Source of the DNA: an uncultured Zetaproteobacteria bacterium
GTDB taxonomy: Bacteria > Pseudomonadota > Zetaproteobacteria > Mariprofundales > Mariprofundaceae
Direction of reading: 5' to 3'
NCBI GenBank assembly: GCA_947311795.1
Contig: CAMZLX010000157.1
Coordinates: 1-16,403 of the forward strand
DNA length: 16,403 nt
The position numbers and the translations under genes were made by a program. The number at the start of each line of letters is the position of its first letter. The first letter of the stretch is position 1. Positions 7,234 through 13,607 of the stretch are shown here, in pieces. The notes under the pieces were generated by a model. It worked only from the letters and a program-made list of their open reading frames with translations, made no database searches and was not told the origin of the DNA.

Positions 7234-7713
7234 TTACGAAGACGGCGGCATAGTAACGTCTTGTACCCAGACTTTCCAGTCCGAATTATCTATGCCAAAC
7301 AATTCAGGAAAATCTTGGTATAACCAGCCTTCATACATCACTTCCTTTTTAAGGGAAATACGCACAAAAACTGCTGGGTTAAGTACACTTTTATCATCAA
7401 TCAAAGCATGACCTTTAACCCGTAACCCTTTAGCCAAACCAAGCAACTCAATGCTCCAGTCTTCCAAACGGCTTGTGTTACCTTTTGCTACCTCTACAGA
7501 TAAAACTTCTGCTGTAGATTTCTGCAAAAAGAAAATTTTGGCTTTCCCTTCCGTTATGGTTGCCCATTCAGGAAGTTCATTGCCAGCTGTTGTAGCGTGC
7601 GGATCATCAGACACACTTAACGGCAACTGCCATTCAATTTCTTTGCTTTTCTCATTCTCACATGCGGTCAACAACATACTCAAACTCAAAACCAATAATA
7701 CTTTAGCAAGCAT
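7234..7713 (-). CDS. DUF2155-like lipoprotein
   Basis: A 159-residue predicted lipoprotein. The signal peptide starts MLAKVLL, has a hydrophobic core, and ends in the lipobox LLTAC with the lipidated cysteine at about 18. The mature part resembles DUF2155 proteins: a beta-rich region (GKAKIFFLQKSTAEVLSVEV), a middle NPAVFVRI motif, and the closing pattern EGWLYQDFPELFG followed by WKVWVQD. Function is unknown for the family. The ATG at 7713 shares its A with the terminal A of the tRNA-Ser(GCT) CCA. The frame can be read further upstream through the tRNA, but that would put tRNA sequence into the protein and bury the signal peptide, so 7713 is preferred. There is no ribosome-binding site other than tRNA sequence. 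The gene is flanked by tRNAs and is probably cotranscribed with them. Confidence 0.8.
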   Translation of the reverse strand: MLAKVLLVLSLSMLLTACENEKSKEIEWQLPLSVSDDPHATTAGNELPEWATITEGKAKIFFLQKSTAEVLSVEVAKGNTSRLEDWSIELLGLAKGLRVKGHALIDDKSVLNPAVFVRISLKKEVMYEGWLYQDFPELFGIDNSDWKVWVQDVTMPPSS

Positions 7714-7802
7714 GGCGGAGAGAGAGGGATTCGAACCCTCGATAGATTTTACTCTATACACCCTTAGCAGGGGCGCGCTTTCAGCCACTCAGCCACCTCT
7801 CC
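7713..7802 (-). tRNA. tRNA-Ser (anticodon GCT)
   Basis: A 90-nt class II tRNA with encoded CCA. The acceptor GGAGAGG pairs with TCTCTCC (one G-U), discriminator G, CCA at 7715-7713. The anticodon loop is CTGCTAA (anticodon GCT, serine AGC/AGU codons). A long variable arm with an ATAGA/TCTAT stem follows, then T-loop TTCGAAT. Its last base is the first base of the lipoprotein start codon. Confidence 0.95.
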
Positions 7803-7811
7803 TTGCTTGCT

Positions 7812-7835
7812 GCTCCGCTGAATAATCAGCGGAGC
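7812..7835. other. Perfect 10-bp hairpin between the two tRNA-Ser genes
   Basis: GCTCCGCTGA (7812-7821) pairs perfectly with TCAGCGGAGC (7826-7835) around the 4-nt loop ATAA. It lies in the 40-nt spacer between tRNA-Ser(TGA) and tRNA-Ser(GCT). Neither strand has a T run after it, so it is not a standard terminator. A processing signal or partial attenuator in the tRNA precursor is a reasonable inference. Confidence 0.7.
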
Positions 7836-7842
7836 GTTAAGC

Positions 7843-7931
7843 TGGCGGAAGGGGTGGGATTCGAACCCACGGTAGGTTGCCCTACGCCGGTTTTCAAGAC
7901 CGGTACATTCGGCCAGCTCTGTCACCCTTCC
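7843..7931 (-). tRNA. tRNA-Ser (anticodon TGA)
   Basis: An 89-nt class II tRNA with encoded CCA (7845-7843). The acceptor GGAAGGG pairs with CCCTTCC, discriminator G. The anticodon stem CCGGT/ACCGG encloses loop CTTGAAA, anticodon TGA, reading UCA and related serine codons. A long variable arm with TAGG/CCTA pairing and T-loop TTCGAAT follow. It is the first element of the tRNA-mRNA-tRNA unit. Confidence 0.95.
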
Positions 7932-7943
7932 GTTGAGGAGCGC

Positions 7944-7971
7944 AATATAGCCACAGATATCATGAATGCAA
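7944..7971 (-). promoter_or_regulatory. Candidate promoter of the tRNA-Ser/lipoprotein/tRNA-Arg unit
   Basis: On the minus strand TTGCAT (7971-7966), a 16-bp spacer, then TATATT (7949-7944). The -10 box is followed by GC-rich GCGCTCC and the tRNA starts 12 nt after the -10 box. A GC-rich discriminator is typical of stringently controlled stable-RNA promoters, so growth-rate control of the whole unit, lipoprotein included, is likely by inference. Confidence 0.55.
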
Positions 7972-7975
7972 TCGG

Positions 7976-7997
7976 AAAAATAGCTTTGTCGCTATTT
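7976..7997 (-). terminator. Small terminator after sucD
   Basis: Directly after the sucD stop codon, AAATAGC (7997-7991) pairs with GCTATTT (7984-7978) around GACAAA. The closing Ts extend to a run of five (7980-7976). The stem is short and AU-rich, so termination is probably partial. The tRNA-Ser promoter begins about 5 nt beyond. Confidence 0.5.
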
Positions 7998-8867
7998 CTA
8001 TCCAACAAGCTCAAACATTCGTTTTCCCAATAGAGTTGGGTTATGTTCAATATGGACACCTGCGGCTTCCAAGGCTGTGTATTTTGCTTCGGCTGTGCCT
8101 TTGCCACCAGCGATGATAGCACCGGCATGACCCATACGTTTGCCAGTAGGTGCGGTTGCACCCGCAATAAAGGCAACCACAGGTTTAGAGACATGGGTTT
8201 TGATATATTCAGCAGCTTCTTCTTCTTCAGAGCCACCAATTTCACCAATCATGATGATACCATCGGTGTTTTCATCAGCCTCAAACAGCTTGAGGCAGTC
8301 GGTGAAGGTCATACCATGCATAGGGTCGCCACCAATACCAACGCATGTGCTTTGCCCAAGCCCTGTTTGGGTGAGTTGTTCAACAGCTTCATAGGTTAAA
8401 GTACCCGATCGGGAAACCACACCAATGCGCCCAGGTAAATGGATATGCCCTGGCATAATGCCAATCTTGGCTTGCCCTGGGGTGATAATACCCGGGCAGT
8501 TAGGGCCGATTAAAGTGCTATCTTTATCACGCAAATAGGTCTTAACTTTAAGCATATCCGCAATGGGAATGCCTTCGGTGATACAAACAATCAAATGTAT
8601 ACCTGCATCAGCAGCTTCCATGATGGCATCCGCAGCAAAGGGGGCAGGCACGTAAATAACGGATGCTTCTGCACCTGCTTGGCGTACAGCATCTTCAACC
8701 GTATTGAACACAGGTAACCTCAAATGTGTTGTGCCACCTTTGTTTGGCGTCACACCACCGACAAAGTTCGTGCCATAGGCTATCATTTGTTCGGAATGGA
8801 ATGTGCCTTGCTTGCCCGTAAAACCTTGGCAAATGACGCGGGTGTTTTTATCCAATAATACAGCCAT
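7998..8867 (-). CDS. sucD: Succinyl-CoA synthetase (succinate-CoA ligase, ADP-forming) alpha subunit
   Basis: 289 residues, the normal length. It catalyses the reversible step succinyl-CoA + NDP + Pi to succinate + CoA + NTP in the TCA cycle; the alpha subunit binds CoA and carries the phosphohistidine. Landmarks are the Rossmann CoA-binding start GFTGKQGTFH, GVTPNKGG, IGPNCPGI, SRSGTLTYEA and GHAGAI with the active-site histidine at H247. The start is clear: ATG at 8867 preceded by GGAGG with 7-nt spacing and overlapping the sucC stop as TAATG. It is the last gene of the mdh-sucC-sucD block and is followed by a small hairpin terminator. Nothing is unusual in the protein. Confidence 0.97.
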   Translation of the reverse strand: MAVLLDKNTRVICQGFTGKQGTFHSEQMIAYGTNFVGGVTPNKGGTTHLRLPVFNTVEDAVRQAGAEASVIYVPAPFAADAIMEAADAGIHLIVCITEGIPIADMLKVKTYLRDKDSTLIGPNCPGIITPGQAKIGIMPGHIHLPGRIGVVSRSGTLTYEAVEQLTQTGLGQSTCVGIGGDPMHGMTFTDCLKLFEADENTDGIIMIGEIGGSEEEEAAEYIKTHVSKPVVAFIAGATAPTGKRMGHAGAIIAGGKGTAEAKYTALEAAGVHIEHNPTLLGKRMFELVG

Positions 8868-10024
8868 TATACCGCCTCCGCAGCTAATGTTGCTGCTTCA
8901 TCCAAGTCTTTTGCCCAACGCACATCAAGCCCTGCATCAGCAATCAGTTGTTGCCCTTCTTTTTCGTTGGTGCCCACCAAACGCATGACTACGGGCACTT
9001 GCATAGGGTGTGTTTTCACGGCTTCAAGCAGACCTTGGGCAATAATATCGCAGCGTACAATGCCACCAAAGATATTCACCAACACAGCTTTGACATGAAC
9101 ATCATCAAATAATAATTTAAACGCTTCGCAGACGGTTTCCACGGTTACACCGCCACCAACATCCAAGAAGTTGGCAGGTTTTTGCCCTTTAAGCTGAATA
9201 ATATCCATGGTTGCCATAGCAAGTCCTGCACCATTGACCATACAGCCTATTGAGCCATCCAAAGCGATATAGTTAAGGCTATGTTTGGATGCCTCGACTT
9301 CTTTTTCATCTTCTTCATCCAAGTCGCGGTATGCTAAAATGTCTTTTTGACGGTAAAGTGCGCTGTCATCCACAGAAAATTTAGCATCGAGTGCAATGAA
9401 CGCATCCTGCTTCGTTAACACCAGAGGGTTAAGCTCTAATAAGCTGGCATCGGTTAGTTGAAACATGGTATACAGTTTGGTGACAAGTTGACCGAACTGC
9501 TTGGCAACATCATCGGTTAAACCCAAAAAGAAAATCATTTGGCGAATGTGAAACCCAGATAAACCTGATGCCGTATCAATAGGAACATTAAGGATGCGCT
9601 CAGGTGTGTTGGCAGCCACAGCTTCAATATCCATGCCACCATCTGGAGAAACAACAAAGCTAATACCCTCATTTTCTCTATCCAGCAAAAGGCTGAGATA
9701 ATATTCATGGGCAATATCAATGCCTGATTCGATATAAATGCGATGAACGACCTTACCAGCTTCACCTGTTTGGAGGGTGACCAATGTGCTACCCATTAAA
9801 GTTTCGGCGGCTTGCTGCACTTCATCCAAGGTTTTGCAAATTTTAACGCCACCAGCTTTGCCGCGTCCACCCGCATGAATTTGCGCTTTAACTACCCAAA
9901 GTGGGCCGCCAAGCTTTTCTGCGGCAGCTTTGGCTTGGCTGGCTTCAAGGATAATTTTCCCTTTCGGTACAGTGATACCAAAGGATGCTAAAAGTTCTTT
10001 GGCTTGGTATTCATGAATATTCAC
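8867..10024 (-). CDS. sucC: Succinyl-CoA synthetase beta subunit
   Basis: 385 residues, full length. It is the ATP-grasp nucleotide-binding partner of SucD and confers ADP/GDP use. It opens with the family signature MNIHEYQAKELL. The glycine-rich GGRGKAGGVK loop, ELNPLVLT, VNGAGLAMATMD, DVGGGV and VNIFGGIVRCD match conserved nucleotide- and subunit-contact regions. The start is GTG at 10024, preceded by AGGAG at 7-8 nt and overlapping the mdh stop codon (GTGA), so translation is coupled to mdh. Its own stop overlaps the sucD ATG. The tight overlaps imply balanced expression of the two subunits and malate dehydrogenase from one mRNA. Confidence 0.97.
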   Translation of the reverse strand: MNIHEYQAKELLASFGITVPKGKIILEASQAKAAAEKLGGPLWVVKAQIHAGGRGKAGGVKICKTLDEVQQAAETLMGSTLVTLQTGEAGKVVHRIYIESGIDIAHEYYLSLLLDRENEGISFVVSPDGGMDIEAVAANTPERILNVPIDTASGLSGFHIRQMIFFLGLTDDVAKQFGQLVTKLYTMFQLTDASLLELNPLVLTKQDAFIALDAKFSVDDSALYRQKDILAYRDLDEEDEKEVEASKHSLNYIALDGSIGCMVNGAGLAMATMDIIQLKGQKPANFLDVGGGVTVETVCEAFKLLFDDVHVKAVLVNIFGGIVRCDIIAQGLLEAVKTHPMQVPVVMRLVGTNEKEGQQLIADAGLDVRWAKDLDEAATLAAEAV

Positions 10025-11007
10025 GCTTGCTCTCCTAAAAGCCTGTCCACATCTTGTTTGGCAGCTTGCACAGATGCCAATGATGCTTTCATGGCTTTTT
10101 TTTCGGATTCATTTAAGTCTAATTCAATCACACCTTCCATACCACCACCACCAAGCTTGCAAGGCACACCCATAAAATAACCATCAATGCCATATTCACC
10201 TTCAAGCCATGCAGCACAGGGGAGAATACGATTCTGGTCTTTAAGGATGGCTTCTGCCATTTCAACAATGGCAGCACCTGGCGCATAAAATGCAGAACCT
10301 GTTTTTAGAAGCTCAACAATTTCTTCCCCACCTTTGGCTGTGCGTTCACTAATTTTTTGAATGTTTTCTGCGTTTAACATTTCGGTGAGTGGCACACCGC
10401 CAACCGTGGAGTAACGGGCGAGTGGAACCATGGTGTCACCATGTCCACCCAAGACGAGAGCAGAAACATCAGCGATGGATACATCTAGTGTTTGCGCAAT
10501 AAAGGAGCGCATTCGCGCAGAGTCGAGTACACCAGCCATGCCAATGATGCGTTTACGCGAAAAACCAGACACTTGTTTGGCTGTATAAACCATGGCCTCG
10601 AGTGGGTTGGTGACGACGATGATAATACAGTTTGGCGATTGCTCTACGACTTTTGCGGTGACATCGGCAACGATTTTAACATTGGTTGCCAACAAATCAT
10701 CGCGGCTCATGCCGGGTCTGCGTGCAATACCAGCGGTGATAATCACCAAATCAGAGTGAGCAGTATCAGCATAATCTTGTGTGCCTTTGATATTCACATC
10801 ATAACCAAGGATGGGAGAAGCTTCATACATATCCAGTGCCTTACCTTGGGGTATACCTTCCATGATATCTAACAGTACGATGTCACCCAACTCTTTATAA
10901 GCCGCTAAAAATGCAGCGGTTGCGCCCACATTGCCAGAGCCAACGACAGTGATTTTTTTTCTGGGGAAATAAGCATTATCATGAAGAACTACACCAGACC
11001 AACGCAT
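10021..11007 (-). CDS. mdh: Malate dehydrogenase (NAD-dependent, lactate/malate dehydrogenase family)
   Basis: 328 residues from the ATG at 11007, which has GGAG 5 nt upstream; a GTG at 11013 in the same frame lies within that ribosome-binding site. The protein oxidises malate to oxaloacetate with NAD+. Visible motifs, numbered from 11007: Rossmann loop GSGNVG (23-28), D47 at the end of beta-2 (NAD preference), substrate arginines in ARRPGMSR (R97, R102; the arginine version indicates malate rather than lactate), TNP (N134), LDSAR (D162, R165) and GGHGDT with catalytic H189. The N-terminus carries about 14 extra residues before RKKITVVG, where most relatives begin. No alternative start exists inside the extension. 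First gene of the TCA block; it ends inside the sucC start. Confidence 0.95.
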   Translation of the reverse strand: MRWSGVVLHDNAYFPRKKITVVGSGNVGATAAFLAAYKELGDIVLLDIMEGIPQGKALDMYEASPILGYDVNIKGTQDYADTAHSDLVIITAGIARRPGMSRDDLLATNVKIVADVTAKVVEQSPNCIIIVVTNPLEAMVYTAKQVSGFSRKRIIGMAGVLDSARMRSFIAQTLDVSIADVSALVLGGHGDTMVPLARYSTVGGVPLTEMLNAENIQKISERTAKGGEEIVELLKTGSAFYAPGAAIVEMAEAILKDQNRILPCAAWLEGEYGIDGYFMGVPCKLGGGGMEGVIELDLNESEKKAMKASLASVQAAKQDVDRLLGEQA

Positions 11008-11050
11008 ACACACTCCTGCACCAATTTATGATTTAGTCGAAAGATAGCGA

Positions 11051-11518
11051 TTAAGCTTGCAAAGGCATAGTAAGTGCTGCTTTGATGGCTTGTTGCTGCA
11101 CATCTTGGCGACTTCCTTGGAAGTGAAAACATTGCGCAGTCGCTTCTTTATTTGGGGTTTTAAGCCCTATCCAAACTGTGCCTACGGGTTTGTCTTTTGT
11201 GCCACCACTTGGTCCTGCTATGCCTGATATAGCTAAAACCAAAGTATGTTGTATGCACCCTTGCACTGCACCGTTGACCATAGCCGTCACGACTTCTTGG
11301 CTTACGGCACCAAATGTTTCTAGCGTTTCGAGCGGCACATGCACTTCTTCATGTTTGGCTTGATTGGAGTATGTCACCCAACTTCTATCTAAGACTTCTG
11401 AAGCACCCGGTATTGCGCCAATTGCAGCTGTGAGACCGCCAGCTGTGCATGATTCCACACAGCGAATTTGCCATCTTTGCTGTTTTAAATGGTTAATCAG
11501 TTGTTCGGCTTGTTTCAT
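11051..11518 (-). CDS. pncC: CinA C-terminal-domain protein, nicotinamide-nucleotide amidohydrolase
   Basis: 155 residues, the length of the stand-alone CinA C-terminal domain (PncC/YgaD type), which hydrolyses nicotinamide mononucleotide to nicotinate mononucleotide in NAD salvage. The conserved ESCTAGGLTA (22-31, probable catalytic Ser23), the YSN-x-AK strand and the GIAGPSGGTKDKPVGTVW block (about 99-116) are all present. The N-terminal MoaB-like domain of full CinA is absent, which is usual for proteobacterial PncC. The ATG overlaps the pgpA stop (ATGA, 11515-11518), with AGGTG upstream. It is the last gene of thiL-pgpA-pncC; 43 bp separate it from mdh with no terminator seen, so readthrough into mdh is possible. 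Confidence 0.92.
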   Translation of the reverse strand: MKQAEQLINHLKQQRWQIRCVESCTAGGLTAAIGAIPGASEVLDRSWVTYSNQAKHEEVHVPLETLETFGAVSQEVVTAMVNGAVQGCIQHTLVLAISGIAGPSGGTKDKPVGTVWIGLKTPNKEATAQCFHFQGSRQDVQQQAIKAALTMPLQA

Positions 11519-12036
11519 GCAAACACCTGCAGTAACAGCAAACCAACTGCAGCTCCCATTAGCCCTGCAACCAAATCATCATTCATAATGGAGAACCAAT
11601 GCGCACCCCATGTTTCCACCCTTCTAATGGGGTAGGGTTTGATGATGTCAAAGCCGCGAAACAATACAAAAGCCAGTGGTAATATGATGAGCAATGGCTG
11701 ATGCGGGAAGACGGTTAATAGGATGGCGATATTCAGCCAAAGCCCTGCCCATTCATCAATCACAATCCAGCCCGGGTCATGGCTTTGCCCCAGTTTGACC
11801 AATTCAGGTAAAATAATGAAACACACAAAAAAACCCAACAAGGTGACCAGAAGTGTTGCCAGCCATAAAACATCAAGCCCCCATGTTGTAAGCATAAGCC
11901 AGGCAGGAAGCAGGGCAAATAAACTGCCCCAAGTGCCGGGCGCTTTGGGCAGCCAGCCACTGCCCAACCCTGCGGCTAACCATTTGAGTATCCAAAAGAT
12001 TGATTTAGGCAAAATGATCAAACCCCTTAACATCAT
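11515..12036 (-). CDS. pgpA: Phosphatidylglycerophosphatase A
   Basis: About 173 residues with several membrane segments. It dephosphorylates phosphatidylglycerol phosphate to phosphatidylglycerol in the inner membrane. Motifs numbered from the ATG at 12036: GLGSGWLPKAPGTWGSL (about 23-39), DPGWIVIDEWAG (about 87-98, acidic metal-binding cluster) and RGFDIIKPYPIRR (about 127-139), all characteristic. The start is ambiguous. ATG at 12036 overlaps thiL by 32 bp without a ribosome-binding site. In-frame TTG at 12012 has AAGGGG about 10 nt upstream and would still leave the whole motif region intact. Either way translation is coupled to thiL, and the gene overlaps pncC at its end. Confidence 0.93.
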   Translation of the reverse strand: MMLRGLIILPKSIFWILKWLAAGLGSGWLPKAPGTWGSLFALLPAWLMLTTWGLDVLWLATLLVTLLGFFVCFIILPELVKLGQSHDPGWIVIDEWAGLWLNIAILLTVFPHQPLLIILPLAFVLFRGFDIIKPYPIRRVETWGAHWFSIMNDDLVAGLMGAAVGLLLLQVFA

Positions 12037-12946
12037 AATCTATGACTTGATCATCATGGGTCAATTGCACGTGATGACCTTTGATGCAATGCCCAAGTTT
12101 ATGCGCGCCAAGCACTTCAAGCTGGTTGTGCAACGAAGGGTTTGCGGTAAACAACAGAGCATAATCTTCGCCACCAGCAAGCACCATATTTAAGCTTTCT
12201 TCCGCACCAAAGTGGGGAAGAAGTTGCTGATAACTATCCAATGATTGAATATTGGTGAGTTCAATGCTGAAACCCAAGTCGGAACCGTGGCAAAGGTGGT
12301 TTGCATCTTGAAGTAAACCATCGCTAATATCCAAGCAACTCTGAATACCCATCTCGCGAAGTGTAATGCCTTGAGGGTATAAAGGCTGAATGGTTTGAAA
12401 GTGAGGCACAAATTTTCCGTTGATGTCACCAGATTGCCATTGTTTTAGACCTGCGGTGGACAAACCCAGATCGCCAAGCAACCACACTTCGTCACCTTGT
12501 TGGGCTGATGTTCGCGTCATGGCAGAACCTTTGGGAACAAGCCCGCCAACAGTGACGTTGATGGCATTATTCGGGCTGCGCACTGTGTCGCCGCCTGCAA
12601 GTTCAATATGATGTGTCAAACATGATTCAACAATGCCATGGCTCATAGCGATTAAGGCATCATTGTTTTCTGCCAACACACTTAACCAAATCCAAGCGGG
12701 TTTCGCACCCATGGCAGCCAAATCGGACAGGGAAGCATGAACAGCGCGAGCGCCTGCAATATGTAAGGGTGTATCCAAAGGCCAATGGATGCCAGCCACG
12801 GCGGCATCCGTGCTTATGACAAGTTCCATGCCTTGTGGGATACAATGCACAGATGCGTCATCTCCGTTCGCAATGCTCGTGAAGCTCTGTTTAAAGGGCA
12901 CACGTTGTTGAAACAGCGTGCGAATGGCATCAAATTCATGATTCAT
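12005..12946 (-). CDS. thiL: Thiamine-monophosphate kinase
   Basis: 313 residues, typical length. It phosphorylates thiamine monophosphate to the cofactor thiamine pyrophosphate with ATP. It is a PurM/AIR-synthase-fold enzyme: GDDASV (28-33), the STD-x-x-V-x-G-x-HW motif at 45-55 (usually ending HF), SLSDLAAMGA (72-81) and AGGDTVRS (117-124) supply the metal- and phosphate-binding residues, and LDISDGLLQD lies in the C-terminal domain. First gene of thiL-pgpA-pncC. The ATG at 12946 lacks an evident ribosome-binding site and lies only about 20 nt downstream of the terminator that ends the preceding cNMP-fold gene. Its promoter must overlap that hairpin or the gene must live on readthrough. The family call is firm. 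Confidence 0.95.
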   Translation of the reverse strand: MNHEFDAIRTLFQQRVPFKQSFTSIANGDDASVHCIPQGMELVISTDAAVAGIHWPLDTPLHIAGARAVHASLSDLAAMGAKPAWIWLSVLAENNDALIAMSHGIVESCLTHHIELAGGDTVRSPNNAINVTVGGLVPKGSAMTRTSAQQGDEVWLLGDLGLSTAGLKQWQSGDINGKFVPHFQTIQPLYPQGITLREMGIQSCLDISDGLLQDANHLCHGSDLGFSIELTNIQSLDSYQQLLPHFGAEESLNMVLAGGEDYALLFTANPSLHNQLEVLGAHKLGHCIKGHHVQLTHDDQVIDYDVKGFDHFA

Positions 12947-12965
12947 GACAAGAACTTAACGCCAC

Positions 12966-13002
12966 AAAGAAAAAAGCCAAGTAACAGATGTTACCTGGCT
13001 TT
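12966..13002 (-). terminator. Strong Rho-independent terminator between the second cNMP-fold gene and thiL
   Basis: AAAGCCAGGTAAC (13002-12990 on the minus strand) pairs with GTTACTTGGCTTT (12985-12973) around ATCT: 13 pairs with one G-U, followed by a T-rich tail (12972-12966). It lies about 25 nt after the stop codon at 13029. thiL starts about 20 nt further on, so the hairpin also forms part of the thiL upstream region. Confidence 0.85.
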
Positions 13003-13028
13003 GAAAATATTTAATTCCCGAAAGGATA

Positions 13029-13499
13029 TTAAAGACGATTACCTGCCATATAATGCTGAACCGATGCTTTTTCAGCATTCATTTGGCGAATAACATTGGC
13101 TGTATGTGTTAATAAGTGCGCAAAAATTGCATACACCAAATCAGGGTCTTCGCGCATCAGGTCAGTGAAGGCAGAGCGTGATAATTTATAAATCACTGTG
13201 TCTTCTCGAGCTGTAACGGTGGCACTGGCATCATCTTGCGTGAGGAAGCTCATTTCGCCCACCAAGTCACCAGGTTTTGCGGTACCAACACGGATGTTTT
13301 CTCCATTGCAGTCGCAGTCGATATGTGCTGCACCTGAATGAATCACATACACTGCATCGCCAGGGTTACCTTGAGCAACAATCACGTCACCCTTGGCGTA
13401 GTCTGATGCTTGGATGTGTTGGTTAATCAAATCTTTTTGTGCGTTGGATAAACCTTGTTTAAAAAAGTGTTCTTCCAACCATTGTGTATCAATTCCCAT
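13029..13499 (-). CDS. Stand-alone cyclic-nucleotide-binding-fold protein (copy 2)
   Basis: 156 residues: one CRP-type cNMP-binding beta-roll (about 25-120) followed by helices, with no helix-turn-helix, kinase or membrane domain. The core has GDVIVAQG, YVIHSGAAHID and the phosphate-binding-cassette region GDLVGEMSFLTQDDASATV. Canonical cassettes have GE...PRSA; here the arginine position reads D-A-S-A, so ordinary cAMP phosphate contacts are missing. The C-terminus ends in MNAEKASVQHYMAG, shared almost exactly with the neighbouring paralogue. By hand alignment the two proteins match without gaps at 79 of 156 positions. The start is secure: AGGGAG lies 6-7 nt before ATG 13499. A terminator follows. 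The role is unknown; a structural or regulatory adaptor is an inference. Confidence 0.85.
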   Translation of the reverse strand: MGIDTQWLEEHFFKQGLSNAQKDLINQHIQASDYAKGDVIVAQGNPGDAVYVIHSGAAHIDCDCNGENIRVGTAKPGDLVGEMSFLTQDDASATVTAREDTVIYKLSRSAFTDLMREDPDLVYAIFAHLLTHTANVIRQMNAEKASVQHYMAGNRL

Positions 13500-13607
13500 G
13501 TTTAACTCCCTAAATTTGTCTATCGGCTAAAACATTAGACGAGAAATTTTATTTCAGCAAGTTAAATACGTATATGCCAATAAGTCCGTTAGCCACATCA
13601 CAAATGA

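Noticed and set aside
7714..7788. N-terminal extension of the lipoprotein frame (MAESAPLLRVY...) upstream of 7713
   Set aside because: These codons lie wholly inside tRNA-Ser(GCT), and the lipoprotein signal peptide starts cleanly at 7713.
7217..8400. Plus-strand reading frames across the lipoprotein, tRNAs and sucD
   Set aside because: They are shadows of well-supported minus-strand genes and tRNAs, with no ribosome-binding sites or recognisable domains.
13500..13607. TTGCTG-17-TAATGT as a promoter for the second cNMP-fold gene
   Set aside because: The -10 match is weak (about half of positions), too poor to list as a feature.
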